Part shown: piece by piece, positions 6,348 through 15,240 of the stretch
Layout: every line of letters begins with the position of its first letter
Position numbering within the stretch: the stretch's first letter is position 1
NCBI GenBank assembly: GCA_902775735.1
Contig: CACYNH010000019.1
Coordinates: 1-49,672, forward strand
Reading direction: 5' to 3'
DNA: 49,672 bases
Source of the DNA: an uncultured Erysipelotrichaceae bacterium
GTDB lineage: Bacteria; Bacillota_I; Bacilli_A; Erysipelotrichales; Erysipelotrichaceae
The notes under the pieces: generated by a model
Told to the model about the DNA's origin: nothing
Database searches by the model: none
The model's input: the letters and a program-made list of their open reading frames with translations, nothing else
Program-made: the position numbers and the translations under genes

Positions 6348-7073
6348 TTATACTTTGATTTTCGGCAATACGTTGGCGAAGCTGTCCTGGATCAGAAGAT
6401 CGGCTTCACTGTCATAGGCGGTGATGGAGCGGTTGATCAGCACCAGGTATTTGCCATGGAAATAACGGATCAGACCGGCCGCCGGATAAACGACCAGCGA
6501 AGTGCCAAGCACAATCAGCACATCCGCGCTTGAGATCGCAGCCACAGCCCCGTTGACCACCGGCGTGGAAAGGCCTTCCTCATAAAGAACGACGTCCGGC
6601 TTGACGATGCCGCCGCATTTTGTGCAGCGGGGGATGCCCTTACTGTTGGCAATGAATTCAGCCGGATAGAAGGTGCCGCAGTCCATGCAGTAATTGCGCA
6701 GGACGGAACCGTGAAGTTCATAGACCTTTTTGGAGCCGGCCTTCTGGTGCAGGCCGTCGATGTTCTGGGTGACAACGCCGAGCGACTTGCCTTTCTTTTC
6801 CAGTTCCGCCATCAGTTTATGGGTGAAGTTGGGCTCGGCGTCCAGATACAGCATCTTGTCTTTGTAGAAGCGGTAGAACTCTTCCGGGTCCGCTTCGAAG
6901 AAGCTGCGGCTGATGATGGTTTCCGGGGGATAGCGGTACTGCTGGTTGTAGAGACCGTCCTGGCTTCTGAAGTCGGGAATGCCGCTGTCGGTGGAGACGC
7001 CGGCGCCGGTGAAGAATACGATGTGCTTCGCGCCGTCGATGATTTCCTGAAGTTTCTGAATTTTGTCTTCCAT
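6348..7073 (-). CDS. Sir2-family NAD-dependent protein deacylase
   Basis: A 241-residue sirtuin removing acyl groups from protein lysines with use of NAD+. Visible motifs: GAGVSTDSGIPDFRS near residue 22 (NAD binding), TQNIDGLH near 103, the catalytic His in ELHGS near 119, and a zinc site formed by CMDC and CTKC. GTSLVVYP lies in the second half. GGAGATTA precedes the ATG and overlaps the end of the WYL regulator gene seven bases upstream, so the two form an operon. Confidence 0.93.
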   Translation of the reverse strand: MEDKIQKLQEIIDGAKHIVFFTGAGVSTDSGIPDFRSQDGLYNQQYRYPPETIISRSFFEADPEEFYRFYKDKMLYLDAEPNFTHKLMAELEKKGKSLGVVTQNIDGLHQKAGSKKVYELHGSVLRNYCMDCGTFYPAEFIANSKGIPRCTKCGGIVKPDVVLYEEGLSTPVVNGAVAAISSADVLIVLGTSLVVYPAAGLIRYFHGKYLVLINRSITAYDSEADLLIQDSFANVLPKIKV

Positions 7074-7079
7074 GATTGA

Positions 7080-8054
7080 TTAATCTCCTTTTTCGTATGT
7101 CACGGCAAGCCGTTTACCGATTTCACTGAGTCTGTCGCGAAGATGTTCCGGCTTTTTCACCTCCATGCGGTCGTAGAACTGCAGCAGCCAGCTGATCAGG
7201 GTGGGGGTGATGGCAGTGCGGATTGAGGCGGTGAAGCGGTCGGCAGATACTTTCGAGATAATGATGTCTTTGCCGAACTCATCGAAGACCACATTGGCCA
7301 GATTGAGATCGAAGTCGACTGTCACGGTTTCCGGATCGCCATGGTACATGTTGAAGGAGGAGCGCATATGGTCCTCGAGCGAGAAATATACCGGATCGGC
7401 CTGTTCCTTCAGAACCGTGACCATATCCATCTTGTCGATTCTGTAATTGGCGAAGGAGTGGTGGACTTCACTGTAAAGCACGGCGTAGAAGCGGCTGTCA
7501 TTGGACACGACCGCGTAGGGGACAAGATGGTAGATCTTGTTCTGTTTGCGGTATTGTTTCTTTTTTGTGACGCTCAGGTCATAATAGCGGAATTCGACCG
7601 GGTTGCGGCTGGCGGCGGCTTTGAGCAGTAGCTCGATCAGCTGCAGCACATATCCGCTGTCGGTTTTTGAAACCGCGGATACCAGCGGCGGCATCTCTTC
7701 CTGCTCATGGAGCGAAAGACCGGAAAGGATTCTGTCGCAGAATTCATCGGACGCCTTTGCGGAAAGGGAAGAGGAGGACTGCACCGCGTCGCAGAGAAAC
7801 AGCGCCTCGCCCTGGGTGAAGGGATGGCGGATCCTGTAGCCCCGGACCCCGTGGTTCCTTTCGTAGAGAATCTCGTCCCCGCATTCATTGAGCACATCAA
7901 TTGCCCGGTAGACGCTTCGGCGGTCGCATGAAATCCCTTCATCTTCCAGATACTGCCTGATCATCCCCATACTGACCAGATTGTCCGCATCGCTGTACCG
8001 CATGAGAATGTTCTTCACAAGAAGCGGCAGCCGGATTATATCGGCATGTTTCAT
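7080..8054 (-). CDS. WYL-domain transcriptional regulator
   Basis: About 324 residues. An N-terminal winged helix-turn-helix (LVSMGMIRQYLEDEGISCDRR, then SVYRAIDVL) is followed by a WYL-type ligand domain with FRYYDLS, YHLVPYAVV and FYAVLYSE. Such proteins are one-component regulators that may sense nucleotides or nucleic acid. ATG 8054 is chosen because AAGGA lies just upstream; a longer reading frame lacks a ribosome site. It is first in the operon with the sirtuin gene and divergent from the next gene. Confidence 0.85.
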   Translation of the reverse strand: MKHADIIRLPLLVKNILMRYSDADNLVSMGMIRQYLEDEGISCDRRSVYRAIDVLNECGDEILYERNHGVRGYRIRHPFTQGEALFLCDAVQSSSSLSAKASDEFCDRILSGLSLHEQEEMPPLVSAVSKTDSGYVLQLIELLLKAAASRNPVEFRYYDLSVTKKKQYRKQNKIYHLVPYAVVSNDSRFYAVLYSEVHHSFANYRIDKMDMVTVLKEQADPVYFSLEDHMRSSFNMYHGDPETVTVDFDLNLANVVFDEFGKDIIISKVSADRFTASIRTAITPTLISWLLQFYDRMEVKKPEHLRDRLSEIGKRLAVTYEKGD

Positions 8055-8149
8055 AAATGGTTTTTCCTTCTTTTTTTCTATTGTACACCGCCATGTACAG
8101 TGCTTCCAGTGAAAATCAATATCATGAAGAAGGAAACGAGGTAGGAAAG

Positions 8150-8647
8150 ATGAAAGAAAGTACAAAGATGATGATTAATGAGGCCCTGATCATGTGGGCG
8201 TTCGGATGCGCTGTGGACCATTATGACGCTGCCGCTGCCGCAATCGCGGTTTCCGCCCTGGCGTTTATGCTGTATACCTATGAAACAGGAAAGATGAAAT
8301 CGCTGATTGTCCGCGGCCTGATCGCGGCGGATCTCTGTCTTTTGATCGCCCATGTCAGCGGTCTTTCCGCCATGATTCCTTCCGCCGGCTTTCCGATCGC
8401 GGTCAACGCCGTCTTTGCGGTGATGACAGCTTCCAATTCATGGCAGCTTATGGATCAGGCGGTCAGATGGATCAGCGGCGCTCTTCTGGCATATCTGGCC
8501 CTCAGCCTGATCATTCCCGGCAGCCAGTTCTCCTTTGTGCAGCTGCTGACCCTGGTCCTGCTGATCTTCGCGCCGGTTCTGCTTGTTTATTGCGTCAGGG
8601 TTCTCTGCGACGCGCCGCAGGGCAAATACCATGGCAGTGCCTGCTGA
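8150..8647 (+). CDS. small membrane protein of unknown function
   Basis: About 165 residues, not recognised. It starts at ATG 8150, where GAGGTAGGA lies upstream. After a short polar start it shows five or six hydrophobic segments with little between them (AAAAAIAVSALAFMLY, GLIAADLCLLIAHV, LLTLVLLIFAPVLLVYCV). No charged motif or signal peptide points to a function. It lies 20 bases before the CDF exporter gene, which has its own extended -10 promoter. Confidence 0.7.
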   Translation: MKESTKMMINEALIMWAFGCAVDHYDAAAAAIAVSALAFMLYTYETGKMKSLIVRGLIAADLCLLIAHVSGLSAMIPSAGFPIAVNAVFAVMTASNSWQLMDQAVRWISGALLAYLALSLIIPGSQFSFVQLLTLVLLIFAPVLLVYCVRVLCDAPQGKYHGSAC

Positions 8648-8649
8648 AA

Positions 8650-8660
8650 TGATATAAAAT
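8650..8660 (+). promoter_or_regulatory. extended -10 promoter of a probably leaderless CDF gene
   Basis: TGATATAAA (8650-8658) matches an extended -10 element (TGnTATAAT-like). The ATG lies only nine bases downstream and there is no Shine-Dalgarno sequence, so transcription would begin at or next to the start codon. Confidence 0.5.
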
Positions 8661-8667
8661 AGCGGTT

Positions 8668-9846
8668 ATGACAGAGTGGCTGATCAGAAGATTCATCAAA
8701 AACGCGGACGCTGTGAGCTATCCTGCAGTACGCAGAAGATACGGCACATTGAGCAGTATGACGGGAATTGTTCTCAATATACTGCTTTTTCTGCTTAAGG
8801 TGCTGATCGGGATTCTTTCCCGTTCCATTTCCATTCTTTCCGACGCGTTCAATAACCTTTCCGACTGTCTTTCCTGCCTGATCACGCTGTTCGGCTACCG
8901 CATCGCCGCCAAACCCGCGGACCGTGAGCATCCCTTCGGCCACGGGCGCAGCGAATATATTGCCGGTCTTCTGATCGCGGTGGTGATCTTCCTGGCCGGG
9001 TTTGAGCTGCTTTTCACCAGTATCCAGAGACTCATTCATCCTTCTGAAGTGAATTTCTCATGGACGATGGCGCTGATCCTCGGACTGTCCATCGGCGTGA
9101 AGCTCTGGATGAGCGTTTTCTACGGGAAACTCGGCGAAAGAATTGACAGCTCAACACTCAAAGCCTCCTCCCAGGATTCCCGCAATGATGTTCTGTCGAC
9201 CGGGATTTCACTTGCGGCAATGCTGTTGAGCATGACGTCCGTAAGTTTTCCGTTCGACGGCGCGGCCGGCGTTGTGATTTCTCTTTTCATCCTGAAATCA
9301 GGCTGGGATATCGCCAATGAAATCATCAGCCAGCTGCTTGGCAAGCCGGCTGACCGGGAACTGACGGACCATATCCGCGAGCAGATTCTTTCACATGAAG
9401 AGATCCTCGGCGTCCATGACATGATCATCCATGACTACGGACCCGGCGTGCAGATCGGCTCCGCCCACGCGGAAGTGGACAGCGCAATGACGCTGGTGGC
9501 GGCCCATGACGCGCTTGACGCGGCGGAAGAGGAAATCCTGAAGCTCTATAACGTGACGATGACCCTGCACGCGGATCCGGTGGATGTGCGCGATGAAAGG
9601 GCGAAGAGATATAAAGAAACATTTGAGGAGGTTCTCAAAGGCATTGATGAGGGGCTGACGCTCCATGACTTCAGACTGCGGGTGAAAGGGGATTGCGAGG
9701 AAGCGGCTTTTGATGTGCTGATTCCCTATGACTGCGCGCTCAGCGCAAACGAGATCGACATTCAGCTGAAGGAAGCCTGCGAGGTTCTCGGCAACTGTCT
9801 TTCCGTGACATATGATCATGACTATACGGGCGAGGCACAGGAATGA
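8668..9846 (+). CDS. cation diffusion facilitator, manganese-type
   Basis: A 392-residue proton-coupled divalent metal exporter. TM2 carries SDAFNNLSD and TM5 carries QDSRNDVLS, giving NxxxD and DxxxD metal-site pairs. These are the pattern of Mn-CDF proteins such as MntE, while Zn-CDFs usually have a His in one pair. HPFGHGR lies between TM2 and TM3. The C-terminal part (from about residue 215) is the cytoplasmic dimerisation domain, extended by about 90 residues over a minimal CDF. It overlaps the next gene by ATGA. Mn specificity is inferred from the motif. Confidence 0.88.
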   Translation: MTEWLIRRFIKNADAVSYPAVRRRYGTLSSMTGIVLNILLFLLKVLIGILSRSISILSDAFNNLSDCLSCLITLFGYRIAAKPADREHPFGHGRSEYIAGLLIAVVIFLAGFELLFTSIQRLIHPSEVNFSWTMALILGLSIGVKLWMSVFYGKLGERIDSSTLKASSQDSRNDVLSTGISLAAMLLSMTSVSFPFDGAAGVVISLFILKSGWDIANEIISQLLGKPADRELTDHIREQILSHEEILGVHDMIIHDYGPGVQIGSAHAEVDSAMTLVAAHDALDAAEEEILKLYNVTMTLHADPVDVRDERAKRYKETFEEVLKGIDEGLTLHDFRLRVKGDCEEAAFDVLIPYDCALSANEIDIQLKEACEVLGNCLSVTYDHDYTGEAQE

Positions 9847-10733
9847 GCCGCCTGCGTTCAGCTCTGACGCTGCTTCTGACGGCTCTGATCTGGGGCGCCG
9901 CTTTTGTCGCCCAGTCCAAAGGCAATGAACACATCGGACCATGGACATTCACCTGCCTGCGCTTTGTGATCGGCGGCTTCACGCTTCTGGCATTGATGCC
10001 GCTTCTTGACCGCCTCAGAGGCAATGCCCGCAAACCGGTCACGGAAGAGGAGCGCCGGCATCTTTTCAAAGCCGGGATTCTCTGCGGCGTGTTTCTGTGT
10101 GCGGCGTCTGTTTTCCAGCAGACAGGTATTTTATATACAACAGTCGGCAAGGCCGGCTTCCTGACCGCTCTCTATGTCATTCTTGTGCCGCTTCTCGGCA
10201 TGTTTGCCGGAACGAAAACAGACGGGAAAGTCTGGCTGGCGGCACTGATCGCCCTTGGCGGTTTCTGGCTGTTAAGCGTGAAGGAAGGTTTCTCAATTGC
10301 CTTCGGGGATCTTCTGCTGGTGGCGTGCTCAATTCTGTTTGCCGGCCATATTCTGGTCATTGACCGCTATGGGCACAATACCGACGGCGTGAGGCTTTCC
10401 TGCGTCCAGTTCTTCACCGCTTCACTGCTGTGCCTGGTTCCGATGATTGTGATCGAAAAGCCTTCGCTTTCCGCCATCCATGACGCCTGGGCGCCGGTGC
10501 TCTACGCCGGTGTGCTTTCTTCCGGTGCCGGCTATACACTGCAGATCATCGGGCAGAAGGGGATCGAACCGGCGGCGGCCGGCATGATTCTTTCCCTTGA
10601 GTCCGTATTCTCCGCGCTGGCCGGATTTGTGATTCTGCACCAGGTGCTTTCCTCAAGGGAACTCCTGGGATGCGCGCTGGTGTTTGCGGCGGTGATCATC
10701 GCCCAGCTTCCTGCAGAGAAAAATAATACTTAA
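9843..10733 (+). CDS. EamA/DMT-family transporter
   Basis: A 296-residue membrane protein with ten hydrophobic segments arranged as two EamA halves; the first begins LTALIWGAAFVAQSKG and the second lies around residues 150-290 (SGAGYTLQIIGQKGIEPAAAG). The drug/metabolite transporter family exports or imports amino acids, nucleosides or other metabolites; the substrate cannot be read from sequence. Its ATG overlaps the stop of the CDF gene, so it is co-translated with it. A hairpin follows. Confidence 0.88.
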   Translation: MSRLRSALTLLLTALIWGAAFVAQSKGNEHIGPWTFTCLRFVIGGFTLLALMPLLDRLRGNARKPVTEEERRHLFKAGILCGVFLCAASVFQQTGILYTTVGKAGFLTALYVILVPLLGMFAGTKTDGKVWLAALIALGGFWLLSVKEGFSIAFGDLLLVACSILFAGHILVIDRYGHNTDGVRLSCVQFFTASLLCLVPMIVIEKPSLSAIHDAWAPVLYAGVLSSGAGYTLQIIGQKGIEPAAAGMILSLESVFSALAGFVILHQVLSSRELLGCALVFAAVIIAQLPAEKNNT

Positions 10734-10740
10734 GAAAATG

Positions 10741-10775
10741 AACAGGCATGACTGATTTGACGGTCATGCCTGTTT
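10741..10775. terminator. hairpin between converging genes
   Basis: AACAGGCATGAC pairs perfectly with GTCATGCCTGTT across an eleven-base loop. The T tract after it is short (TTTG), so termination may be moderate in either direction. Confidence 0.55.
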
Positions 10776-10803
10776 GTAAATCTGATGTTCAGTTTTTTTA
10801 AGG

Positions 10804-12264
10804 TCAGTTGTCGGCCCTTGAATAGCCGCACTTCATGTGCTGGGAAGCGTCAAGCAGCACATTGTTGAGCGCCTTGACGGTTTCCTTTTTTAACATGGCG
10901 CAGATTTCTTCATTTGCCTTTTCAGCGGCGGAGAAATCTTTTGCGGCGGTCATTTCCTGATCCCATTTATTCAGAAGCTCATGGCTCTTTGCGGCGACCG
11001 CTGCCTGATAGCGCTCGATCAGCTGGATGCTGGTGCCGTAATTGGCGTCCGCCAGAGCGTCGATGAGACGTGAAGCCCAGTAGAAGTTTTCAGTGGAGAC
11101 ATCCAGGGTGACGTCGGACAGATACTTCGGCAGCTTTGAAACGCGGGGATAGACCGGCACCGCGGTATTGAAGGCGTTGGAGCCGTAGGTGATCCATTCG
11201 ATTCCCTTGATTTCTTCAGGAACGTAATCCCTGATCTGGCAGATCGTGGTGACGCCGGTGCGGCTGATGCCGATCGGGCGGTAGATGCCTTTTTCACTGA
11301 TATCGGCCTTCTGGTAGGGGTTGTATGGTGTTCCCTGATAATAAGAGGAAAGGATATATTTGACATCCTCAACGCTGATCTTTCTTTCCGGCACAAAGGA
11401 CCAGGGAATATTGTCGCTGATCGGTGTGTAGTCGGCGTCCGGGCCTTCCCATTTCACTGTTGTGGGATTGAAGAATCTTCCCATATACCAGGCTCTCGGG
11501 TTGTTGTAGACATGGTCGGAATCACTGTGGGAGCCGAAGATCAGTCTGGGATTGCAGGTGCCGTCCTGATTCAGATCAAGATGATTCTTTTCGATGAATT
11601 CTTTCAGATCAGCTGAGCACATGTGCTCTTTTTTCGCGCCTAAAGCGTCTTTGAGATCGAAGGAATCGATTCCCTGGCGGTTGGGCATGATGACATATTC
11701 TTCATCTTTGACCCGCTTTGCCATCCAGTGATGGCCGCCGATCGTTTCCAGCCACCAGATTTCATGCTCGTCATTGAAGGCGATGCCGTTGGATTCATAG
11801 GTGCCGTACTGTTCAAGGAGAGCGCCGAGTCTTTCGACGCCTTCACGGGCGGAGTGAATATAAGGAAGCACACAGACGACAAAATCCTCTTCGCCAAGGC
11901 CGCCTGCCTTTTCCGGTTTTCTGCCTTCTTTTTTCTGATATTCCACATAAGGGTCAGCGCCCAGGACAAGGGCGTTGGTGGTGATGGTTTCGGTGGCGGT
12001 CATGCCGACATTGGCTTCATTGATGCCGCTGGCGGCCCAGATGCCGTTTTTGGGATCGACACTCGGGGAAGCGGTATAGCGCATGGGATTGTCCGGCAGC
12101 TCAACCTCGCAATGGCTGATGACACTCTTGTATTTCTTCTTCTGGTCTTTGGGATTAACGACGATTGTCTTTTTGACGTCAAAGTGGCCGTCGTCGGTGC
12201 GGGCGATCATGGTCGAGCCGTCATAGCTGGCTTTCTTCCCGACTAAAATAGTTGTGCAGGGCAT
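10804..12264 (-). CDS. pepD: C69-family dipeptidase
   Basis: A 486-residue cytoplasmic peptidase releasing amino acids from dipeptides. It begins MPCTTILVGKKASYDGSTM; in this family the Cys near the N-terminus is exposed by processing and acts as nucleophile, followed by the conserved SYDGSTMIARTDD region. Family length is about 470. AAAGGAGA lies before the ATG. It is transcribed in the same direction as htpG, but a strong terminator separates them, so it has its own promoter in the gap 12265-12336. Confidence 0.9.
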   Translation of the reverse strand: MPCTTILVGKKASYDGSTMIARTDDGHFDVKKTIVVNPKDQKKKYKSVISHCEVELPDNPMRYTASPSVDPKNGIWAASGINEANVGMTATETITTNALVLGADPYVEYQKKEGRKPEKAGGLGEEDFVVCVLPYIHSAREGVERLGALLEQYGTYESNGIAFNDEHEIWWLETIGGHHWMAKRVKDEEYVIMPNRQGIDSFDLKDALGAKKEHMCSADLKEFIEKNHLDLNQDGTCNPRLIFGSHSDSDHVYNNPRAWYMGRFFNPTTVKWEGPDADYTPISDNIPWSFVPERKISVEDVKYILSSYYQGTPYNPYQKADISEKGIYRPIGISRTGVTTICQIRDYVPEEIKGIEWITYGSNAFNTAVPVYPRVSKLPKYLSDVTLDVSTENFYWASRLIDALADANYGTSIQLIERYQAAVAAKSHELLNKWDQEMTAAKDFSAAEKANEEICAMLKKETVKALNNVLLDASQHMKCGYSRADN

Positions 12265-12336
12265 TCAAGTTCTCCTTTGTTTCTGAGGAACATTGTACAT
12301 CAGCTGAGTCTCTTTCAGTACTCTGACAATGTCAAT

Positions 12337-12363
12337 GAAAAAGAGACTGCACGATACAGTCTC
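12337..12363 (-). terminator. terminator of htpG
   Basis: On the minus strand GAGACTG pairs with CAGTCTC (12343-12363 as a whole) and is followed by five T. It lies 13 bases after the htpG stop. Confidence 0.9.
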
Positions 12364-12375
12364 CTCAGAGGTTTG

Positions 12376-14274
12376 TTATTTTGCGCTGACCATCAGATCA
12401 GTGATCTTTCTGGCGTAGGCGACCGGATCCTCGATCGGCAGGCCCTGGATTAAGAGTGCCTGGTTGTAGAGGACATCGGCGTAGTCGTTCAGTTTTGCCG
12501 GATCAGCGGCAAAGACTTCCTGCAGTTTGGCGAAGACAGGGTGGTCAGGATTGATTTCGAGAATCTTGACCGCCTTCATGCCCTGGCCTCTGCTCATCGG
12601 GTCATTGGCCATGTATTTTTCCATATCAAGGGAGAGACCTTCATCGGCGACGATGCAGACGGGGTCGTCCTTGAGTCTGGAGGAAATGCGGACTTCTTTG
12701 ACATTGCCGTTCAAGGCGTCCTTCATGGCTTCCAGCATGTCCTTGTTGGCTTCTGTCTTTTCTTCCTTTTCCTTCTTCTCCTCTTCCGAATCGAAGTCAA
12801 GATCGGAAGTGTTGACGCTCTTGAACTGTTTGCCGTCATAATCCCTCATGATCTGGGTGACGAATTCATCGCGCTCATCGAGGAAGTAGAGAACCTCATA
12901 GCCTTTGTCATGGATTCTGCTCATGACCGGCAGCTTTTCGATTTCATCGGCGGAGGAACCGCAGGCGTAGTAGATTTCCTTCTGGTCTTCCGGCATTCTT
13001 TCCGTATATTCCTTGAGGGTGACATACTTGCCTTCTTTGGAGGAGCGGAAGAGGATGAGGTCCTGGAGTTTGTTCTTGTTGATGCCGTAGTCCTTATAGA
13101 TGCCGTACTTGAGGTTGAGACCGAAGTTGTCGAAGAACTTTTCATAGTTCTCACGGTCATCCTTTAACATGTCCTCAAGCGCTGACTGGATCTTCTTTTC
13201 GATGGATCTTGCCAGGGCCTTGACCTGTCTGTCCTGCTGCAGGATTTCTCTTGAAATGTTCAGGTTGAGATCATCCGAGTCGATCAGACCTGTGACAAAG
13301 CGGAAGTGATCCGGCAGGAGTTCCTTTGCCTTGTCGAGGATGAAGACGCCCTTGGAGTAGAGCTGCAGACCGGATTCGTAGGTCTGGTAATAGAAGTCAT
13401 AGGGGAGTCTGCCCGGGATGAAGAGCAGGGCGGTATAGGAGATGTTTCCTTCCACGCTGTAGTGGATGACCTTTGCCGGATCTTCCCAGTCCATGAACTT
13501 CGCCTTGTAGAATTCGTTGTATTCTTCCGGCTTGATGTCATTCTTTGACTTCTTCCAGAGCGGGATCATGGAGTTGAGTGTTTCCATTTCCTTTGTGTCG
13601 ATGGTCTTTTCCTCATCGGTGGGATCGGGAATGGATTTGGTGACTTCCATCTGAATCGGATATCTGACATAGTCGGAATACTTTCTGACCAGTTCCCTGA
13701 TCTTGAATTCCTCCAGATATTCGGAATACTTTTCATCATCGGTGTCTTCCTTGAGATCCAGTGTGATCTTTGTGCCGATGGTGTCTTTGTCACATTCGCT
13801 GATCGTATAGCCGTCCTCGCCGGAGCTGATCCAGACATGGGCGGGACCGCCTTCCGCGGAGAGGGATTCGACGGTGATCTTCTTGGCGACCATGAAGGCG
13901 CTGTAGAAGCCGACGCCGAACTGGCCGATGATATCGATGTTGTCTTCCGCTTTTTCCAGTGTTTTTCTGAATTCGGCGGAACCGGACTTGGCGATTGTGC
14001 CGAGGTTCTTTTCCATTTCCTCATCGGTCATACCGATGCCGGTATCCTCGATGATCATCTGTCTGTTTTCCTTATCCAGGGTTAATGTGACGGTCAGGTC
14101 CTTTCTGTCGACCTGGTGATCCTTGGATGTCAGCGACAGATAATGTCTTTTATCCAGCGCGTCGGACGCGTTGGAGATCAGTTCACGCAGGAATATTTCC
14201 TTGTTGGTATAGATCGAGTTGATCATCATTTCGAGCAGGCGTTTTGACTCTGCCTTGAATTGTTTCTTAGCCAT
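12376..14274 (-). CDS. htpG: molecular chaperone HtpG (Hsp90)
   Basis: A 632-residue ATP-dependent chaperone. The GHKL ATPase motifs are present: ELISNASDALDK near residue 30, DTGIGM near 82, and GQFGVGFYSAF near 118. The middle domain contains LNISREILQQ and the rest follows the normal HtpG layout and length. GGAGGA precedes the ATG. A CIRCE element between promoter and ribosome site shows heat-shock control by HrcA, which is less usual for htpG than for groE or dnaK. The gene is monocistronic, ending at a strong terminator. Confidence 0.97.
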   Translation of the reverse strand: MAKKQFKAESKRLLEMMINSIYTNKEIFLRELISNASDALDKRHYLSLTSKDHQVDRKDLTVTLTLDKENRQMIIEDTGIGMTDEEMEKNLGTIAKSGSAEFRKTLEKAEDNIDIIGQFGVGFYSAFMVAKKITVESLSAEGGPAHVWISSGEDGYTISECDKDTIGTKITLDLKEDTDDEKYSEYLEEFKIRELVRKYSDYVRYPIQMEVTKSIPDPTDEEKTIDTKEMETLNSMIPLWKKSKNDIKPEEYNEFYKAKFMDWEDPAKVIHYSVEGNISYTALLFIPGRLPYDFYYQTYESGLQLYSKGVFILDKAKELLPDHFRFVTGLIDSDDLNLNISREILQQDRQVKALARSIEKKIQSALEDMLKDDRENYEKFFDNFGLNLKYGIYKDYGINKNKLQDLILFRSSKEGKYVTLKEYTERMPEDQKEIYYACGSSADEIEKLPVMSRIHDKGYEVLYFLDERDEFVTQIMRDYDGKQFKSVNTSDLDFDSEEEKKEKEEKTEANKDMLEAMKDALNGNVKEVRISSRLKDDPVCIVADEGLSLDMEKYMANDPMSRGQGMKAVKILEINPDHPVFAKLQEVFAADPAKLNDYADVLYNQALLIQGLPIEDPVAYARKITDLMVSAK

Positions 14275-14288
14275 TGTTCAATCCTCCT

Positions 14289-14315
14289 TTAGCACTCTTT
14301 CTATTTGACTGCTAA
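14289..14315 (-). promoter_or_regulatory. CIRCE element (HrcA operator)
   Basis: On the minus strand TTAGCAGTC, nine bases, then GAGTGCTAA; consensus is TTAGCACTC-N9-GAGTGCTAA, so only one position differs. It overlaps the transcription start of htpG. A further half-site-like TTAGCACCA (plus strand 14322-14330) overlaps the -10 box. Confidence 0.9.
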
Positions 14316-14318
14316 ACC

Positions 14319-14347
14319 ATCTTAGCACCAGTGCCGTTTCTTTGCAA
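14319..14347 (-). promoter_or_regulatory. htpG promoter
   Basis: On the minus strand TTGCAA (14342-14347), a 17-base spacer and TAAGAT (14319-14324), placing the start inside the CIRCE element. Confidence 0.7.
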
Positions 14348-14375
14348 GGAACAACGGTTCCAAATTGTCAAAGCA

Positions 14376-14384
14376 TGGTATGAT
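14376..14384 (+). promoter_or_regulatory. extended -10 promoter of the fumarase genes
   Basis: TGGTATGAT is an extended -10 element. The predicted start falls at or one base before ATG 14392, and no Shine-Dalgarno sequence lies between them, which suggests a leaderless message. It is divergent from the htpG promoter about 30 bases away. Confidence 0.5.
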
Positions 14385-14391
14385 TGTGGAC

Positions 14392-15240
14392 ATGAAAGAA
14401 ATCAGCGTGAAAAAGATCGAGGACGCCATCGCGTCCATGTGCAGAGACATCGCCGTGACTGCCAGCCCTGATATTGTCAGCGCCTTTGAAAAGGCAGCCA
14501 ACGCAGAAACAAACGAAAAGTCGAAAGCGGTGCTTGATATCCTCATCGATAACGCCCGCATCGCAAAGGAAGAAAACATTCCGATCTGCCAGGATACCGG
14601 CATGGCTATCGTCTGGATTAAAGCGGGCCAGGAGGTTCACTTCACGGACGGCCTGGTCAATGAGGCGGTCAACCGCGGGGTGGAAAGAGGCTATACGGAA
14701 AATTATCTGCGGGCTTCGGTTGTGGATGATCCTCTCTATGAAAGAAAGAACACAAAGACAAACACGCCGGCCGTCATCTATACAGAACTGACGGAAGGGG
14801 ACCGTGTTGAGATTGAAATCATGGCCAAAGGCTTCGGCTCGGAAAACAAGTCAGCCCTGAAAATGTTAACGCCGGCCGACGGAGAAGAAGGGGTCATTGA
14901 GTTCGTGAAGGACACCCTGCTCAAAGCAGGTCCCAACGCCTGTCCGCCCTTTGTGATCGGGGTCGGCATCGGCGGCACGTTCGACTCCTGCGCCGTGCTT
15001 TCCAAAAAGGCATTATTGAGGAAGCTGGATGAGCACAATCCCGACGCCCGCTATGCGGCGCTTGAAGAAAAGCTGCTCACGATGGCAAATGAGCTGAAGA
15101 TCGGCCCGATGGGATTTCATGGACGCACAACAGCTCTGGCCATCAAGGTTGAAAATGAACCGACGCATATCGCCGGAATGCCGGTGGCGGTGAATGTGTG
15201 CTGCCATGTGTGCCGGCACGCAAAGGCGGTGATCGAATGA
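14392..15240 (+). CDS. fumarate hydratase (class I), alpha subunit
   Basis: About 282 residues forming the iron-sulfur catalytic half of two-subunit fumarase or L(+)-tartrate dehydratase; it interconverts fumarate and malate. Likely cluster cysteines lie in PICQDTGMA (near 65), GTFDSCAVLSKKA (near 200) and CCHVCRHAKA near the end. GFGSENKSAL is the conserved family motif. I chose ATG 14392 (MKEISVKKIED); ATG 14380 is also in frame. The beta subunit gene overlaps by ATGA, and malic enzyme follows, so fumarase, not tartrate dehydratase, is favoured. Confidence 0.9.
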   Translation: MKEISVKKIEDAIASMCRDIAVTASPDIVSAFEKAANAETNEKSKAVLDILIDNARIAKEENIPICQDTGMAIVWIKAGQEVHFTDGLVNEAVNRGVERGYTENYLRASVVDDPLYERKNTKTNTPAVIYTELTEGDRVEIEIMAKGFGSENKSALKMLTPADGEEGVIEFVKDTLLKAGPNACPPFVIGVGIGGTFDSCAVLSKKALLRKLDEHNPDARYAALEEKLLTMANELKIGPMGFHGRTTALAIKVENEPTHIAGMPVAVNVCCHVCRHAKAVIE

